Below, in pieces: positions 35,305 through 45,466 of a DNA stretch of 64,000 nt. The notes beneath the pieces were generated by a model. The model made no database searches. It was given only the letters and a program-made list of their open reading frames with translations, and was not told where the DNA came from. The first letter of the stretch is position 1. Each line of letters opens with the position of its first letter. This stretch comes from Metabacillus dongyingensis (lineage in GTDB: Bacteria; Bacillota; Bacilli; Bacillales; Bacillaceae), in NCBI RefSeq assembly GCF_019933155.2, contig NZ_CP082944.1:4094001-4158000 (forward strand). Reading direction: 5' to 3'. Made by a program: the position numbers and the translations under genes.

Positions 35305-35487
35305 TTTAGTAAATAAAAATATATCATTCTTTTTCTCCATTTATACAAAACCTGTAACATCAGCATTTTTAAACCTTAAAACACTTTAATTATCAGAAAA
35401 ATAAAAATAATTATTGTAAGCCTTTTCATAATTTGGTATCATTCTCTTAGTAAACAATTTAGTAAATATATTGATTTTATTACTAAA
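35305..35487 (+). promoter_or_regulatory. melR promoter with MelR-type operators and a cre-like overlap
   Basis: Promoter: TTGTAA (35414-35419), 17 bases, TATCAT (35437-35442). Operators: TTTAGTAAA at 35305-35313, TTAGTAAA at 35447-35454, and the inverted repeat TTTAGTAA-N14-TTACTAAA at 35458-35487, just downstream of the -10. TGTAAGCCTTTTCA at 35415-35428 over the -35 is one base off the TGTAANCGNTNWCA cre consensus. The layout fits autorepression by the LacI-family product plus catabolite repression. Confidence 0.6.
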
Positions 35488-35504
35488 AATAAAACAGCCG
35501 ATGA

Positions 35505-36548
<1,044 letters not shown>

Positions 36549-36875
36549 AAAGTAAAATTTATAAGTTTCCATATTAAAATTGATAAGGAGGTGATGCGTT
36601 GGGAGGAAATCTGCAGACAGAGGTGACAATTAGAAGCTTAATAGTCCTGACTTCTAATTTTTATTAAATCAGAAAATAACAGTGACGGCCAATCACAAAT
36701 CTACAGGACTATTAAACTTTAACTCCTAATCGATGGAGCCACTATCATTATATAGTAGCCCCATTCTACTATCAAGAATTACAAATTTTTCTCTTTTAGC
36801 TGTGGAATTGAAATGCTTATCTAAAAATGAAGAATTTAGTTTGTGCTAATACTAAAGGAATTTGGGGGCCTTTTT
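36549..36875 (+). promoter_or_regulatory. melR-melE leader: perfect Shine-Dalgarno, possible 22-codon leader peptide, terminator and competing pairing
   Basis: AAGGAGGTGAT (36583-36593 region) is a full-length complement of the 16S tail and precedes TTG 36599, which opens 22 codons ending at TAA 36665. This frame covers a hairpin (AATTAGAAG / CTTCTAATT, 36628-36659) followed by TTTTTATT. The hairpin loop TTAATAGTCCTG (36638-36649) is exactly complementary to CAGGACTATTAA at 36704-36715, a possible competing structure. A TTTAGT-N10-ACTAAA dyad (36835-36856) resembling the melR operators lies before melE. Together this could be an attenuator plus operator; it may also be only a terminator and a fresh promoter. 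Confidence 0.5.
36628..36665 (+). terminator. Weak terminator or attenuator hairpin after melR
   Basis: AATTAGAAG-N14-CTTCTAATT with following TTTTTATT. The AT-rich stem suggests only partial termination, which would lower or condition read-through into melE. Confidence 0.6.
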
Positions 36876-38132
36876 ATGAAGAAATTATTCAAGGCATTTA
36901 TTCTTACAGCAGCTATGACTGCAATAGCGTCAGGCTGCAGCAGCCAAGGATCAAGCGGTAATGGAAAAACGGAATTGACACTTTTCTCAACAGTAACCAA
37001 TGAATCTGATCAAAAAACCCTTACAGCAGTCATTAAAAAATTCGAAGACAAAAATCCGGATATTGATATAAAAGAAAATTATCCGGCTGATGGGTATGAA
37101 GGCATGCTTCGTGTAAAAATGGCAGCAAATGATATGCCAGACCTATTCGATACACATGGGTGGGCTAAAAATCGCTACGGTGAATATACAGAAGATTTAA
37201 GCAGCATGGCTTGGGCTGAGTCTCTTGATCCTGCTTTAAATCCGATTCTTAAAGACGATTCAGGTAAAGTATATGCCTATCCTCTAAACCAAGCAAAAGA
37301 CGGTATTACATATAATGCGACTTTATTAGAGGAATACGGGATAGAACCGCCATCTACTTTTGATGAATTTATGAAAGCACTTGAAACGATTAAAAAGAAA
37401 AGCAATGGAGAAGTGACACCTCTATGGTTTGCAGGATCAGACAAGTCTGCATTTGGACAATTCTTTGATCAGTTCTCTACCCCATTATTAGTTACAGACA
37501 AGGAAAATAACTTTGAAAAAGAATTGCTGGATGGTTCGTTTGATTGGTCGAATTATACGTATTTGCCAGAGAAGCTAAAAGAAATGTTTGATAAGGGACT
37601 TCTTAATGAAGATGTTTTAACTGCACAAAACCATCAAATGACTGAACTGATGGCTCAGAATAAAATTGGGTTTATCATCGGCGGGGGGATGCTTGGACCT
37701 TCAGTGGAGGAGCTTAATCCTGACGTACAGCTTGGAGTCATCCCTATGCCCGCTATTCACGAAGGTGATGAGCAAAGCTGGATTGGCGGGGAACGGCATA
37801 CCTTAGCTGTCTGGAAAGATTCAAAGAAAAAAGAAGAGGCAAAAAAATTCATTGAATTTATATCACAGCCTGAAATTGTAAAAGAGATTGCTGAAGGAAC
37901 ATCTCTTCCTCCAGGTTTAACAAACACTGAATCCAAAAATTATTATTCTGAATACTTCGAAAAATATAAAGACATAAAGGTACAGCCCTACTTTGACAGA
38001 GTCTTTTTGCCAAGCGGAATGTGGGATCCAATGGGAGCAACTGGTCAAGAGTTATTAACTGGAACAATGACGCCAAAACAGGTTTCAAACAAAATGAGTG
38101 AAGAATACGATCGATTATTAAATCAAAAATAA
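36876..38132 (+). CDS. melE: Alpha-galactoside ABC binding lipoprotein
   Basis: A 418-residue family-1 sugar-binding lipoprotein with lipobox IASGC (lipidated Cys21) and body features LTLFSTVTNESDQKTLTAVIKKFEDKNPDI, AMADLFDTHGWA-like early region, IGFIIGGGM and DSKKKEEAKKFIEFIS. The ATG at 36876 has GGGGG seven bases upstream; the frame extends 11 codons further without a site. Corresponds to MelE/MsmE, which binds melibiose, raffinose and stachyose. A hairpin behind the stop probably stabilises its message so that binding protein exceeds permease. Confidence 0.88.
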   Translation: MKKLFKAFILTAAMTAIASGCSSQGSSGNGKTELTLFSTVTNESDQKTLTAVIKKFEDKNPDIDIKENYPADGYEGMLRVKMAANDMPDLFDTHGWAKNRYGEYTEDLSSMAWAESLDPALNPILKDDSGKVYAYPLNQAKDGITYNATLLEEYGIEPPSTFDEFMKALETIKKKSNGEVTPLWFAGSDKSAFGQFFDQFSTPLLVTDKENNFEKELLDGSFDWSNYTYLPEKLKEMFDKGLLNEDVLTAQNHQMTELMAQNKIGFIIGGGMLGPSVEELNPDVQLGVIPMPAIHEGDEQSWIGGERHTLAVWKDSKKKEEAKKFIEFISQPEIVKEIAEGTSLPPGLTNTESKNYYSEYFEKYKDIKVQPYFDRVFLPSGMWDPMGATGQELLTGTMTPKQVSNKMSEEYDRLLNQK

Positions 38133-38153
38133 ACGTTTGATGTTGCTGATCCG

Positions 38154-38182
38154 GAAAGGGCAGACAGCATTCTGCCCCTTTC
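38154..38182 (+). other. Intercistronic hairpin between melE and melD
   Basis: GAAAGGGCAGA-cagcat-TCTGCCCcTTTC, one bulge, no T-run. Typical of binding-protein-first sugar operons, where it protects the upstream mRNA from 3' exonucleases. Confidence 0.65.
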
Positions 38183-38222
38183 AATTAAATCCCAAATGCC
38201 TTAAATAGGAGTTGGAAGGATA

Positions 38223-39152
38223 ATGATTGGAGTCGAAACGCAAAAAACAGCTATAACGAAATCAAAATTAAAAAGCAGATTAAAAAAACAGCAAGAATCC
38301 TCTTTATGGTGGATGTACCTCCCTGCCCTTTTTGCAGTCAGTTTTTTCATTCTATATCCTTTTCTTAATGGTTTGAAGATATCGTTTACGAACTGGAATG
38401 GATTTTCACAAACCTATGATTATGTTGGATTCAGTCAGTATCTGCGCATGCTGCAGGATCCTGATACCTGGCTTATTGTGAAAAATACCCTGCTTTATGG
38501 ACTCGGCAGTACATTTTTCCAAAATATCATTGGACTCTTGTATGCCCTGCTCTTGAATCAAAGCATTAAAATGCGTTCTATTACACGGACGATTATCTAC
38601 TTGCCGGTTATCATCAGTCCTTTAATCATGGGATACATCTGGTATTTCTTCTTTTCTTTTCAGGGAGGAGCATTAAATGACGTACTGGTTTTTCTGGGAT
38701 TAGATAAAATTAATGCATTAGCAGACCCTGCAATCAATACTTGGATCATTGTATTTGTGAATACGTATCAGTTTGTCGGTGTTGCTATGATTATTTATCT
38801 TGCAGGACTGCAGAGCATATCCAAAGATTTCTATGAAGCTGCGCAAATTGATGGTGCATCTTCTCTTCAGCAATTTAAAAATATTACATTGCCGCTGTTG
38901 ATGCCTTCTATAACAATCAATATGGTGCTGAATATTATCGGAGGTCTAAAATTATTTGATGTCATCGTTGCACTTACAAACGGCGGACCGGGGAATGCCT
39001 CACAATCGATGTCTACTTTTATGTACGATCTTTATTTTAATAGACAGGATGCTGGATATGCAGCAACACAAGGTATTTTAATGGCTGTCATTATTTTAGT
39101 GATCAGTCTTGCAGCGCTGATGTATTTTAAACGCAAGGAGGTCGAAGCCTAA
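38223..39152 (+). CDS. melD: Alpha-galactoside ABC permease
   Basis: A 309-residue CUT1-family permease with a charged N-terminus and about six membrane spans. The EAA loop is [21 protein letters not shown]. It ends RKEVEA and its stop overlaps the next ATG (TAATGG). Equivalent of MelD (AmyD) in B. subtilis. Partner ATPase is not encoded in the operon; MsmX-like sharing is expected. Confidence 0.9.
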   Translation: MIGVETQKTAITKSKLKSRLKKQQESSLWWMYLPALFAVSFFILYPFLNGLKISFTNWNGFSQTYDYVGFSQYLRMLQDPDTWLIVKNTLLYGLGSTFFQNIIGLLYALLLNQSIKMRSITRTIIYLPVIISPLIMGYIWYFFFSFQGGALNDVLVFLGLDKINALADPAINTWIIVFVNTYQFVGVAMIIYLAGLQSISKDFYEAAQIDGASSLQQFKNITLPLLMPSITINMVLNIIGGLKLFDVIVALTNGGPGNASQSMSTFMYDLYFNRQDAGYAATQGILMAVIILVISLAALMYFKRKEVEA

Positions 39153-39982
39153 TGGACTATATGAATAAGAGAAAAAAGGCTGTTTTGTCAATTATTGCAT
39201 CTTTGATTGCTTTATTTCATTTAGTTCCCTTTTACATTTTAATCACGACCTCTTTAAAAGCAAAGGGAGACTTTACTTCAAAATGGATTTTCCCAGATTA
39301 TTTTACTGTTGAAAATTTTACTGAAGCCTGGAATATGGCAAATCTGGGGAATGCATTTATTAATACGAGTGTTATTACATTTTTTTCAGCATTGCTGCTA
39401 ATTTTTTTTGGATCTATGGCAGCTTACGCTCTTGCCAGAAGGCAGACGAAATTAAACAAATTTGTTTACATGCTTTTCATCGCGATAATGGTCATTCCCC
39501 CTTTAACAGCACTAGTGCCTCTGTATCAGCTTGTTGTTGATATCGGAATGATGAATACGCATGAAATTGCGATTTTTAATAATGTCGCTGCTTATTTGCC
39601 TCTTGCCATTTTTCTATATGCCGGTTTCATCCGTTCAACGGTGCCAAAGGAGCTTGAAGAAGCAGCTAAAATCGATGGTGCAAATACACTGGTAATCTTT
39701 TTTAAAATCGTATTTCCATTATTAAAACCTGTTACTGCATCGATTTTAATTATCTCCAGTGTTTATATATGGAATGATTATCAATTTGCCATCTTTTTCC
39801 TTCAGGCCGAAGAAGTGAAGACATTGACTGTAGCACTGGCAGGATTCTTTGGACAAAATGCAAATAATCTTAATCTCGTTGCAGCAGCTGCCATCATGGC
39901 AGTCGCCCCAATGGCCATTCTTTTCTTGCTTTTGCAAAAACATTTTGTAAAAGGATTAGCTTCAGGATCTGTTAAAGGTTAA
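39152..39982 (+). CDS. melC: Alpha-galactoside ABC permease
   Basis: A 276-residue CUT1 permease, six spans, EAA loop EEAAKIDGANTLVIFFKIVFP, C-terminus FVKGLASGSVKG as in MalG-type permeases. One-base overlap with melD shows translational coupling. Equivalent of MelC (AmyC). Confidence 0.9.
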   Translation: MDYMNKRKKAVLSIIASLIALFHLVPFYILITTSLKAKGDFTSKWIFPDYFTVENFTEAWNMANLGNAFINTSVITFFSALLLIFFGSMAAYALARRQTKLNKFVYMLFIAIMVIPPLTALVPLYQLVVDIGMMNTHEIAIFNNVAAYLPLAIFLYAGFIRSTVPKELEEAAKIDGANTLVIFFKIVFPLLKPVTASILIISSVYIWNDYQFAIFFLQAEEVKTLTVALAGFFGQNANNLNLVAAAAIMAVAPMAILFLLLQKHFVKGLASGSVKG

Positions 39983-40025
39983 TGACTTAGAGTATCAAAT
40001 AACGTAAATATAGGAGGAACTATCA

Positions 40026-41357
40026 ATGAAAGTTACTATTATAGGTGCAGGCAGCGTTGTTTTTGCAAAACGTTTAATCTCAGATATTTTAAGTTATTCA
40101 GAATTACAGGAAACCACTTTTGCTTTAACGGATATTCATGCGGAGAGGCTTCAGACAGCAGAAAAAATGACGAAATCAATCATTGAGAAAAATGGAAACC
40201 TGGCACAAGTCGAGGCTTATTTAGACAGAAAACAGGCACTTGCTGATGCTGATTATGTACTGAATTTAATACAGGTCGGAATGCATGAATCTACCTTGCT
40301 TGATTTTGAGATTCCTAGAAAGTACGGTTTAAAACAAACAATTGCAGATACACTCGGAGTAGGCGGAATTTTTAGAGGATTGCGCACAATCCCAGTCCTT
40401 CTTGATATATGCAAAGATATGGAAGAGGTATGCCCTGACGCCCTTCTCTTAAATTATACGAACCCTATGGCCATGCTCATGCTGGCAATCCAAAAGGCGA
40501 CACCGATTAAATCCGTCGGCCTCTGCCACAGTGTTCAAAATACAGCTGAGGAATTGGCATCCTATCTGGGCCTCCCGGTAGATGAGTTAGAATATAAGGT
40601 AGCAGGCATTAATCATATGGCTTGGTTTTTAGAGCTTAAGCGAAATGGAAAAGATTTATACCCAGACCTTTTTGAAAGCATGGAAAAAGAAGAAATTTTT
40701 GCAAAAGATAAAGTAAGGTTTGAAATGATGAAACGATTAAACTACTTTATTACTGAATCAAGCGAACATATGTCAGAATATACCCCATACTTTATTAAAC
40801 GTGACAGTTTAATAAAGGACTTTGATATTCCAATCGATGAATACATTAGAAGAAGTGAAGAAAACCTTAAACATTTTGATGAGATGAAGCAGATCATTAA
40901 CCGAAATGAATCTTTTGAGGTTGAAAAAAGCCACGAATATGGTGCACCTATTATTCATTCCATCGAAACGGGTGTCAACAGGGAGATCTGGGGGAATGTT
41001 CTGAACACAAACCTCATATCTAATTTACCGGAAAACGCTTGTGTTGAAGTACCTTGCTTAGTCAATAAACGCGGAATCCAGCCAATTCATATTGGAGATT
41101 TGCCGCCTCATTTAGCAGCGATGAATATGACAAATATTAATGTCCAGCAGTTAGTTGTTGAAGCTGTTCTTACAGGAAATATAGACTACGTTTATCAAGC
41201 GGTTATGCTTGATCCCCATACCTCGTCTGTTTTGTCACTGAACGAAATCTGGGATATGACTGCTGAGCTGATAGAAGCGCACGGTGATCGATTGCCAAAG
41301 TTTACAAAAGGAAGAAATCTTGCTAAGAAAGCAAAGGCAGTCTCTAAATCGCTGTAA
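40026..41357 (+). CDS. melA: GH4 alpha-galactosidase
   Basis: A 443-residue NAD- and Mn-dependent family 4 glycosidase. The Rossmann loop is TIIGAGSVVFAKRLI; metal ligands sit in GLCHSVQN (Cys and nearby His) and AGINHMAWF. CHSV at the metal-ligand Cys is the alpha-galactosidase type, unlike CNVP of the 6-phospho-glycosidase in the lic operon (55659-56981). RGLRTIPVLLDI and NYTNPMAMLM are further family motifs. GGAGGA precedes the ATG. It hydrolyses imported melibiose and raffinose by an oxidation/elimination mechanism. Last gene of the mel operon. Confidence 0.93.
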   Translation: MKVTIIGAGSVVFAKRLISDILSYSELQETTFALTDIHAERLQTAEKMTKSIIEKNGNLAQVEAYLDRKQALADADYVLNLIQVGMHESTLLDFEIPRKYGLKQTIADTLGVGGIFRGLRTIPVLLDICKDMEEVCPDALLLNYTNPMAMLMLAIQKATPIKSVGLCHSVQNTAEELASYLGLPVDELEYKVAGINHMAWFLELKRNGKDLYPDLFESMEKEEIFAKDKVRFEMMKRLNYFITESSEHMSEYTPYFIKRDSLIKDFDIPIDEYIRRSEENLKHFDEMKQIINRNESFEVEKSHEYGAPIIHSIETGVNREIWGNVLNTNLISNLPENACVEVPCLVNKRGIQPIHIGDLPPHLAAMNMTNINVQQLVVEAVLTGNIDYVYQAVMLDPHTSSVLSLNEIWDMTAELIEAHGDRLPKFTKGRNLAKKAKAVSKSL

Positions 41358-41367
41358 ATAAGAATTT

Positions 41368-41398
41368 AAAAAAGGAGGAGCCTAAGCCCTCCTTTTTT
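41368..41398. terminator. Bidirectional terminator between melA and the TauE gene
   Basis: AAAAAAGGAGG-N9-CCTCCTTTTTT-type hairpin with T-runs on both strands; it overlaps the stop of the convergent TauE gene. Confidence 0.88.
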
Positions 41399-42278
41399 CT
41401 ATACTGATTTCTTCCTCCACCTTTACCCGGTTTCTCTTGACCGCATATCCAACTGCGAGTGCCCATCCAATCAAAATGAAGCCGTAAATAAATGACACTA
41501 CAGAAACGTCAACAGCCCAAGTAGTTAGTAGGGTTCTTGAATTTGTCAGAACAATAAATCCTCCAACAAGGACACCCAGAAGATAAGCCGGCAATTTTCT
41601 AACAAGCCATGCTGCAATCGGAGCAGCTACGATTCCTCCGATCATAAGAGCAAAAACCCAGTACCAGTTTACTTGCTCCCAGCCAAGTGCAATGAAAAAT
41701 CCAAGGGTAGCCGAAACAGCGATAGCAAATTCGCTTGTGTCGACCGTTCCGACAACCTTTCGTGCGGATGACCCTTTTTGCGATAAAAGTACAGGAGTTG
41801 CAATCGGTCCCCATCCCCCGCCGCCTGTAGCATCTGCAAAGCCGGCAATTAACCCAAGAGGTATCGATTTTTTCCGTGTTAGTGGAAGAGATTCACTTTG
41901 CTCACGTGCTTCAAAATGAAATAAGAACCGCAGCATGACATAAAGACCCAATACCAAAAGAAAGATGGCTATAAAGGGTTTTGCCAAATCACCAGGCAAA
42001 TTGCTCAAAAAGGCTGCTCCTGCAAAGGCCCCAATAGAACCTGGAATAATCAGTTTGTAGACTGCCTGCTTATCAACATTCCCAAATTTTATATGTGAGG
42101 CACCTGAAGCGGCCGTTGTAACTACTTCTGCTAAATGAACGGAAGCAGAGGCAACTGCCGGTGCTATCCCAAACGTAAGCAGCATTGTTGTGGATGTAAC
42201 ACCATAGGCCATTCCTAAAGAACCATCAATAAGCTGTGCCAGAAAACCGATAAAAGCAAAAATAATTAATTTCCTCAA
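41382..42278 (-). CDS. TauE/SafE-family anion exporter-like membrane protein
   Basis: A 298-residue membrane protein with about eight hydrophobic segments. The two TauE signature repeats are visible: DGSLGMAYGVTSTTMLLTFG near the N-terminus and GLIAGFADATGGGGWGPIATP after the middle. Members transport sulfite, sulfonates or other organic anions. TTG 42278 has GGAGG seven bases upstream and is preferred over the open frame to 42320. A possible attenuator hairpin lies upstream. Substrate unknown. Confidence 0.85.
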   Translation of the reverse strand: MRKLIIFAFIGFLAQLIDGSLGMAYGVTSTTMLLTFGIAPAVASASVHLAEVVTTAASGASHIKFGNVDKQAVYKLIIPGSIGAFAGAAFLSNLPGDLAKPFIAIFLLVLGLYVMLRFLFHFEAREQSESLPLTRKKSIPLGLIAGFADATGGGGWGPIATPVLLSQKGSSARKVVGTVDTSEFAIAVSATLGFFIALGWEQVNWYWVFALMIGGIVAAPIAAWLVRKLPAYLLGVLVGGFIVLTNSRTLLTTWAVDVSVVSFIYGFILIGWALAVGYAVKRNRVKVEEEISIEKRRA

Positions 42279-42305
42279 AGCAATTCCTCCCCACTTGGAA
42301 ACGAA

Positions 42306-42336
42306 AAAGGCCCTTAACAAAATGCTAAGGACCTTT
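42306..42336 (-). promoter_or_regulatory. Attenuator-like hairpin in the leader of the TauE gene
   Basis: Minus strand AAAGGTCCTTA-N9-TAAGGGCCTTT followed by TTCGTTT, just before the ribosome-binding site. No gene lies upstream on this strand, so a terminator here would act within the gene's own leader. The upstream ~60 bases contain a small AATCAG/TGATT dyad. I could not match a known riboswitch. Confidence 0.5.
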
Positions 42337-42558
42337 GGTTATCCAATCAGTCTGATTATTATAAATTTTTTAATGTAATTTTATTATATATAATTCCTAT
42401 GAGTTTACAAGGATTAATTTTTTTTTTTATTTCGCCCTCTCTTTTACATTTGTGAATGCTGCTTTTTCAAAAAGATCACTCATTTTCTTGTTTGAGCAGG
42501 GAATGTGTCTAATTCATTATTGATCAAAATCCATTCATGCCTCTCATGCCATTTTCTA

Positions 42559-42690
42559 GCGCTCACCTTATATATGTGCAAGCTCAGGGGAATTTGTGCG
42601 CGTTCACCTTATATATGGGTTCGCTCATGGAAATTTGGGCGCGTTCAGCCTGAATTTTTACGCGATCTGCCAATTCCTTCACAAATAGCG
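42559..42690. repeat. Degenerate 41-bp tandem repeat in the TauE/ArAE gap
   Basis: Two clear 41-bp copies (42559-42599 and 42600-42640) share GCG(C/T)TCACCTTATATATG and GGAAATTTG; a third decayed copy starts at 42641 with GCGTTCAGCCTGAATTT. The GCGC-rich half-sites and AT core resemble small interspersed intergenic repeats. The rest of the 42337-42816 gap shows no gene. Confidence 0.65.
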
Positions 42691-42816
42691 CGACTAAAAG
42701 CATGACCTGATCCTTCACAAGTTGGGGCAGCACTCAACAAATTCATTTTTTCTTGGATTTGAAAATCTGATAAACTAAGTGGAACACAAGATATTAGAAA
42801 CGGAGTGTCTCCCCCT

Positions 42817-43839
42817 TTGATATTAGGACCCAGAGTTTTAAAGACTGGATTATCAGTTACACTTGCTTTATTTATCTGCTCTATCTTTCAGCTTGAGCCT
42901 TCAGTATTTGCAGGAGTCTCTGCTATTTTTACGATTCAGCCCTCCATATACAGGACATGGAAACAAGTGCTTGATCAAGTACAGGCGAATACACTTGGAG
43001 CCTTGCTTGCTCTGTTTGCCATTTTCTTTTTCGGCAGCAATCCGATTGTAATCGGGGTTGTTGTGATTTCTGTCATTTTAATCAGCTTAAAGTTCAAAAT
43101 GGAAGCGACCATTTCACTGACTCTAGTAACAGTCTTGGCGATTATGAGCGCTCCCGGCAATGAAGACTTCTTATTTGTCTGGAATCGATTCTTGATTATA
43201 TTGATAGGCATTGCTTCCGCTTTTCTTGTTAATCTGCTGATTCTTCCGCCCAAGTATAAAGAAAATTACTACGCAAAAGTTCAATCTGTTTTTGAAATCA
43301 TGTCCCTGTTGATGAGGACAGCCATCTCAGATGAATTAACGGAGAAATACTTTCAGGAAAAACAAAAGGAATTTAGAAGCGAGCTTCAAAAACTGGAGGA
43401 TATATACGATATCTTTGACGAAGAACGGGAAAAGATGGCAAAGGTAAATCCGGTGAATGTAAGGGAGCTGGTCGTTTATAAACAAATGCTGAAAACCATT
43501 CAGCAGGCTGCAGATGTCTTAAAAGTCATTGAAGAACATTACTTTCAGAGCCGCAGCACGATGGTTGACGATCAATTATTTGATTCCCAGATTGAACAAT
43601 TAATAAAGTGGCATGAATATCTTCTCTTTAAGTATGAGGGGAAAGTTAAGGTTAATGATCAGTTCGAAGATGACACCTTGATCCGCGAAAGCAGAATATT
43701 CCTTATTCAAATGATGGAGTCCGATTCTGAAAAGCTTAATAATCAGCGTTTGACTGTTGTTGCTTCAGCTATTTATGAATATGCGTTCCAATTGCAGCGA
43801 CTTGATCAGCTTGTCGACCGGCTGGTGAAAAGAACATAA
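42817..43839 (+). CDS. Aromatic acid exporter (ArAE_1/FUSC)-family membrane protein, YqjA-like
   Basis: A 340-residue protein with four to five membrane segments in the first ~150 residues (GPRVLKTGLSVTLALFICSIF, then GVSAIFTIQPSIYRTWKQ) and a soluble helical C-terminal domain. The N-terminal pattern LG-x-R-x-x-K-T and the QPSI motif match B. subtilis YqjA and other aromatic acid exporter/FUSC-like proteins. TTG 42817 aligns with family starts and lies 10 bases after GGAG; GTG 42805 is the alternative. A terminator follows. Substrate unknown. Confidence 0.8.
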   Translation: MILGPRVLKTGLSVTLALFICSIFQLEPSVFAGVSAIFTIQPSIYRTWKQVLDQVQANTLGALLALFAIFFFGSNPIVIGVVVISVILISLKFKMEATISLTLVTVLAIMSAPGNEDFLFVWNRFLIILIGIASAFLVNLLILPPKYKENYYAKVQSVFEIMSLLMRTAISDELTEKYFQEKQKEFRSELQKLEDIYDIFDEEREKMAKVNPVNVRELVVYKQMLKTIQQAADVLKVIEEHYFQSRSTMVDDQLFDSQIEQLIKWHEYLLFKYEGKVKVNDQFEDDTLIRESRIFLIQMMESDSEKLNNQRLTVVASAIYEYAFQLQRLDQLVDRLVKRT

Positions 43840-43852
43840 AATAAGGAAATAA

Positions 43853-43878
43853 AAAGCCCTTCACTGGGCTTTTTTTCA
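43853..43878 (+). terminator. Rho-independent terminator
   Basis: AAAAGCCC-ttcact-GGGCTTTTTTT, after the ArAE-family gene. Confidence 0.92.
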
Positions 43879-43946
43879 TTCACTCAAAGGATATCTCCGA
43901 CTATATGTCTAATTTAAGAGGTATCAAAAGTTGTGAGGGATGAGTA

Positions 43947-45425
43947 ATGGAAACCCTTTGCGAAAAAATCAAAGCTTCTGGCGGAGACCTTGCGGCTAAA
44001 ACCATTGAGCTCTCTCCAAGCCTAAAAGAATATGAATCGATTCTTGTGACTTTTTATCAAATCATCGGGGACTTTTTGCACAGTGAACAAGAAGAGCTTG
44101 AGCATAAATTCACGTCCTATGCTAAATTATTTGCAGGAAGATTAATTAGCACCCCCTCATCAACAGATGCATCCCTGAAAAGCGTCTCTGTTGTCCGGAA
44201 AGTTCTAATTGATTTTCTTGAAAGACACTCAGCAGACTTTCCCATGTCTGCGATATTTGAGGTTCTGAAAAAACTTGATCCACTGCTGCAGATGATGTCC
44301 GCTTCTATTTTGACCCACTATCATGAAAATCTTCTATTGGCGAAATTTGAACTGGATGAATCGAATAAAGATCTGCAGATTACATTGAAGGAGCTTGCTG
44401 ATCTCAAAAAAGCGCTGAATGAAGCCACTATTTTTGCCATTACAGATAAAAATGATGTGATTACATATGTTAACGATAAATTTTGCGCAATCTCAAAATA
44501 TGATAAGGAAGAGCTTATCGGCCAAAATCATCATCTCTTAAACTCATCCTTTCATCCAACGTCATTTTTCGAAGAAATCCTGACGACGATAAAAGACGGT
44601 CATGTATGGAAGGGCGAAATTCTTAACAGAGCAAAAGATGGTTCTGAATATTGGGTTGATACGACAATCGTTCCCTTTTTAGATGACCATGGAAAAACCT
44701 ATCAGCATATTTCCATTCAATATGATATTACAGATACGAAAAGAACGGAGGATATGCTTCGCAAAGCTGAAAAATTATCAATGGTAGGAGAGCTCGCAGC
44801 CGGCATCGCCCATGAAATCCGTAATCCGATGACCGCAATTAAAGGCTTTGTCCAATTATTGGACGAGTCATTTGACGGAATGAAATATGCGGATACAATT
44901 TTAGCTGAAATTGAACGGATCAATTTTATTGTCAGTGAATTTATGGTTTTTGCAAAACCTCATGCGACTTATTTCAGCAAGTGCAGCCTTTCGGAAATCG
45001 TTAAGAGTGTGATAAAGCTATTAGAGCCTGAAGCGCTTTTGAAGAATGTTGTCATTTCCTTATCGATTCCGTCTGATGAAGTTTCCATTTTCGGGGAAAG
45101 CAATCAATTAAAACAAGTCTTTTTAAATATGCTGAAAAATGCAATTGAATCCATGTCAGCAGGCGGGAACATTTATGTTTCCATTGAAAAAAATTTAAAA
45201 CAAATCAAGGTTTCCATTCAAGATTCAGGAATTGGACTGTCAGATGAAGAAATCCAGAAACTCGGCATACCCTTCTACACAACAAAGTCTTATGGAAATG
45301 GCCTTGGACTGATGGTAAGCTATAAAATCGTTCAAAACCACGGGGGGCAAATCGAGGTAACCAGCACGGTAAATAAAGGAACATGCTTCACGCTTTTATT
45401 TCCTGCCAAATCAGATGGAGAATAA
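43947..45425 (+). CDS. PAS-containing soluble sensor histidine kinase, sporulation-kinase type
   Basis: A 492-residue cytoplasmic kinase with no membrane helix. N-terminal helical region (~1-140, RsbRD-like look), PAS/PAC domain (~155-275; ITDKNDVITYVNDKFCAISKYDKEELIGQNH-type), HisKA with phospho-acceptor His289 in AGIAHEIRNPMTAIKGF, and HATPase_c (NAIESM, IQDSGIGLS, YGNGLGLMVSYKIV). The H-box HEIRNPMTAIKGF is that of the Bacillus sporulation kinases feeding Spo0F. No response regulator is adjacent, fitting an orphan phosphorelay kinase. Confidence 0.88.
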   Translation: METLCEKIKASGGDLAAKTIELSPSLKEYESILVTFYQIIGDFLHSEQEELEHKFTSYAKLFAGRLISTPSSTDASLKSVSVVRKVLIDFLERHSADFPMSAIFEVLKKLDPLLQMMSASILTHYHENLLLAKFELDESNKDLQITLKELADLKKALNEATIFAITDKNDVITYVNDKFCAISKYDKEELIGQNHHLLNSSFHPTSFFEEILTTIKDGHVWKGEILNRAKDGSEYWVDTTIVPFLDDHGKTYQHISIQYDITDTKRTEDMLRKAEKLSMVGELAAGIAHEIRNPMTAIKGFVQLLDESFDGMKYADTILAEIERINFIVSEFMVFAKPHATYFSKCSLSEIVKSVIKLLEPEALLKNVVISLSIPSDEVSIFGESNQLKQVFLNMLKNAIESMSAGGNIYVSIEKNLKQIKVSIQDSGIGLSDEEIQKLGIPFYTTKSYGNGLGLMVSYKIVQNHGGQIEVTSTVNKGTCFTLLFPAKSDGE

Positions 45426-45435
45426 AAGGATTTAA

Positions 45436-45463
45436 AAAAAGTCCAGCTATATACTGGACTTTT
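45436..45463. terminator. Bidirectional terminator
   Basis: AAAAGTCCAG-ctatat-CTGGACTTTT; seven T follow on the minus strand and TTTTC on the plus strand, serving the kinase and the convergent acyltransferase. Confidence 0.88.
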
Positions 45464-45466
45464 CAT

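Noticed and set aside
42559..42640. CRISPR-like array
   Set aside because: Two adjacent 41-bp copies without spacers and no cas gene; a tandem repeat only.
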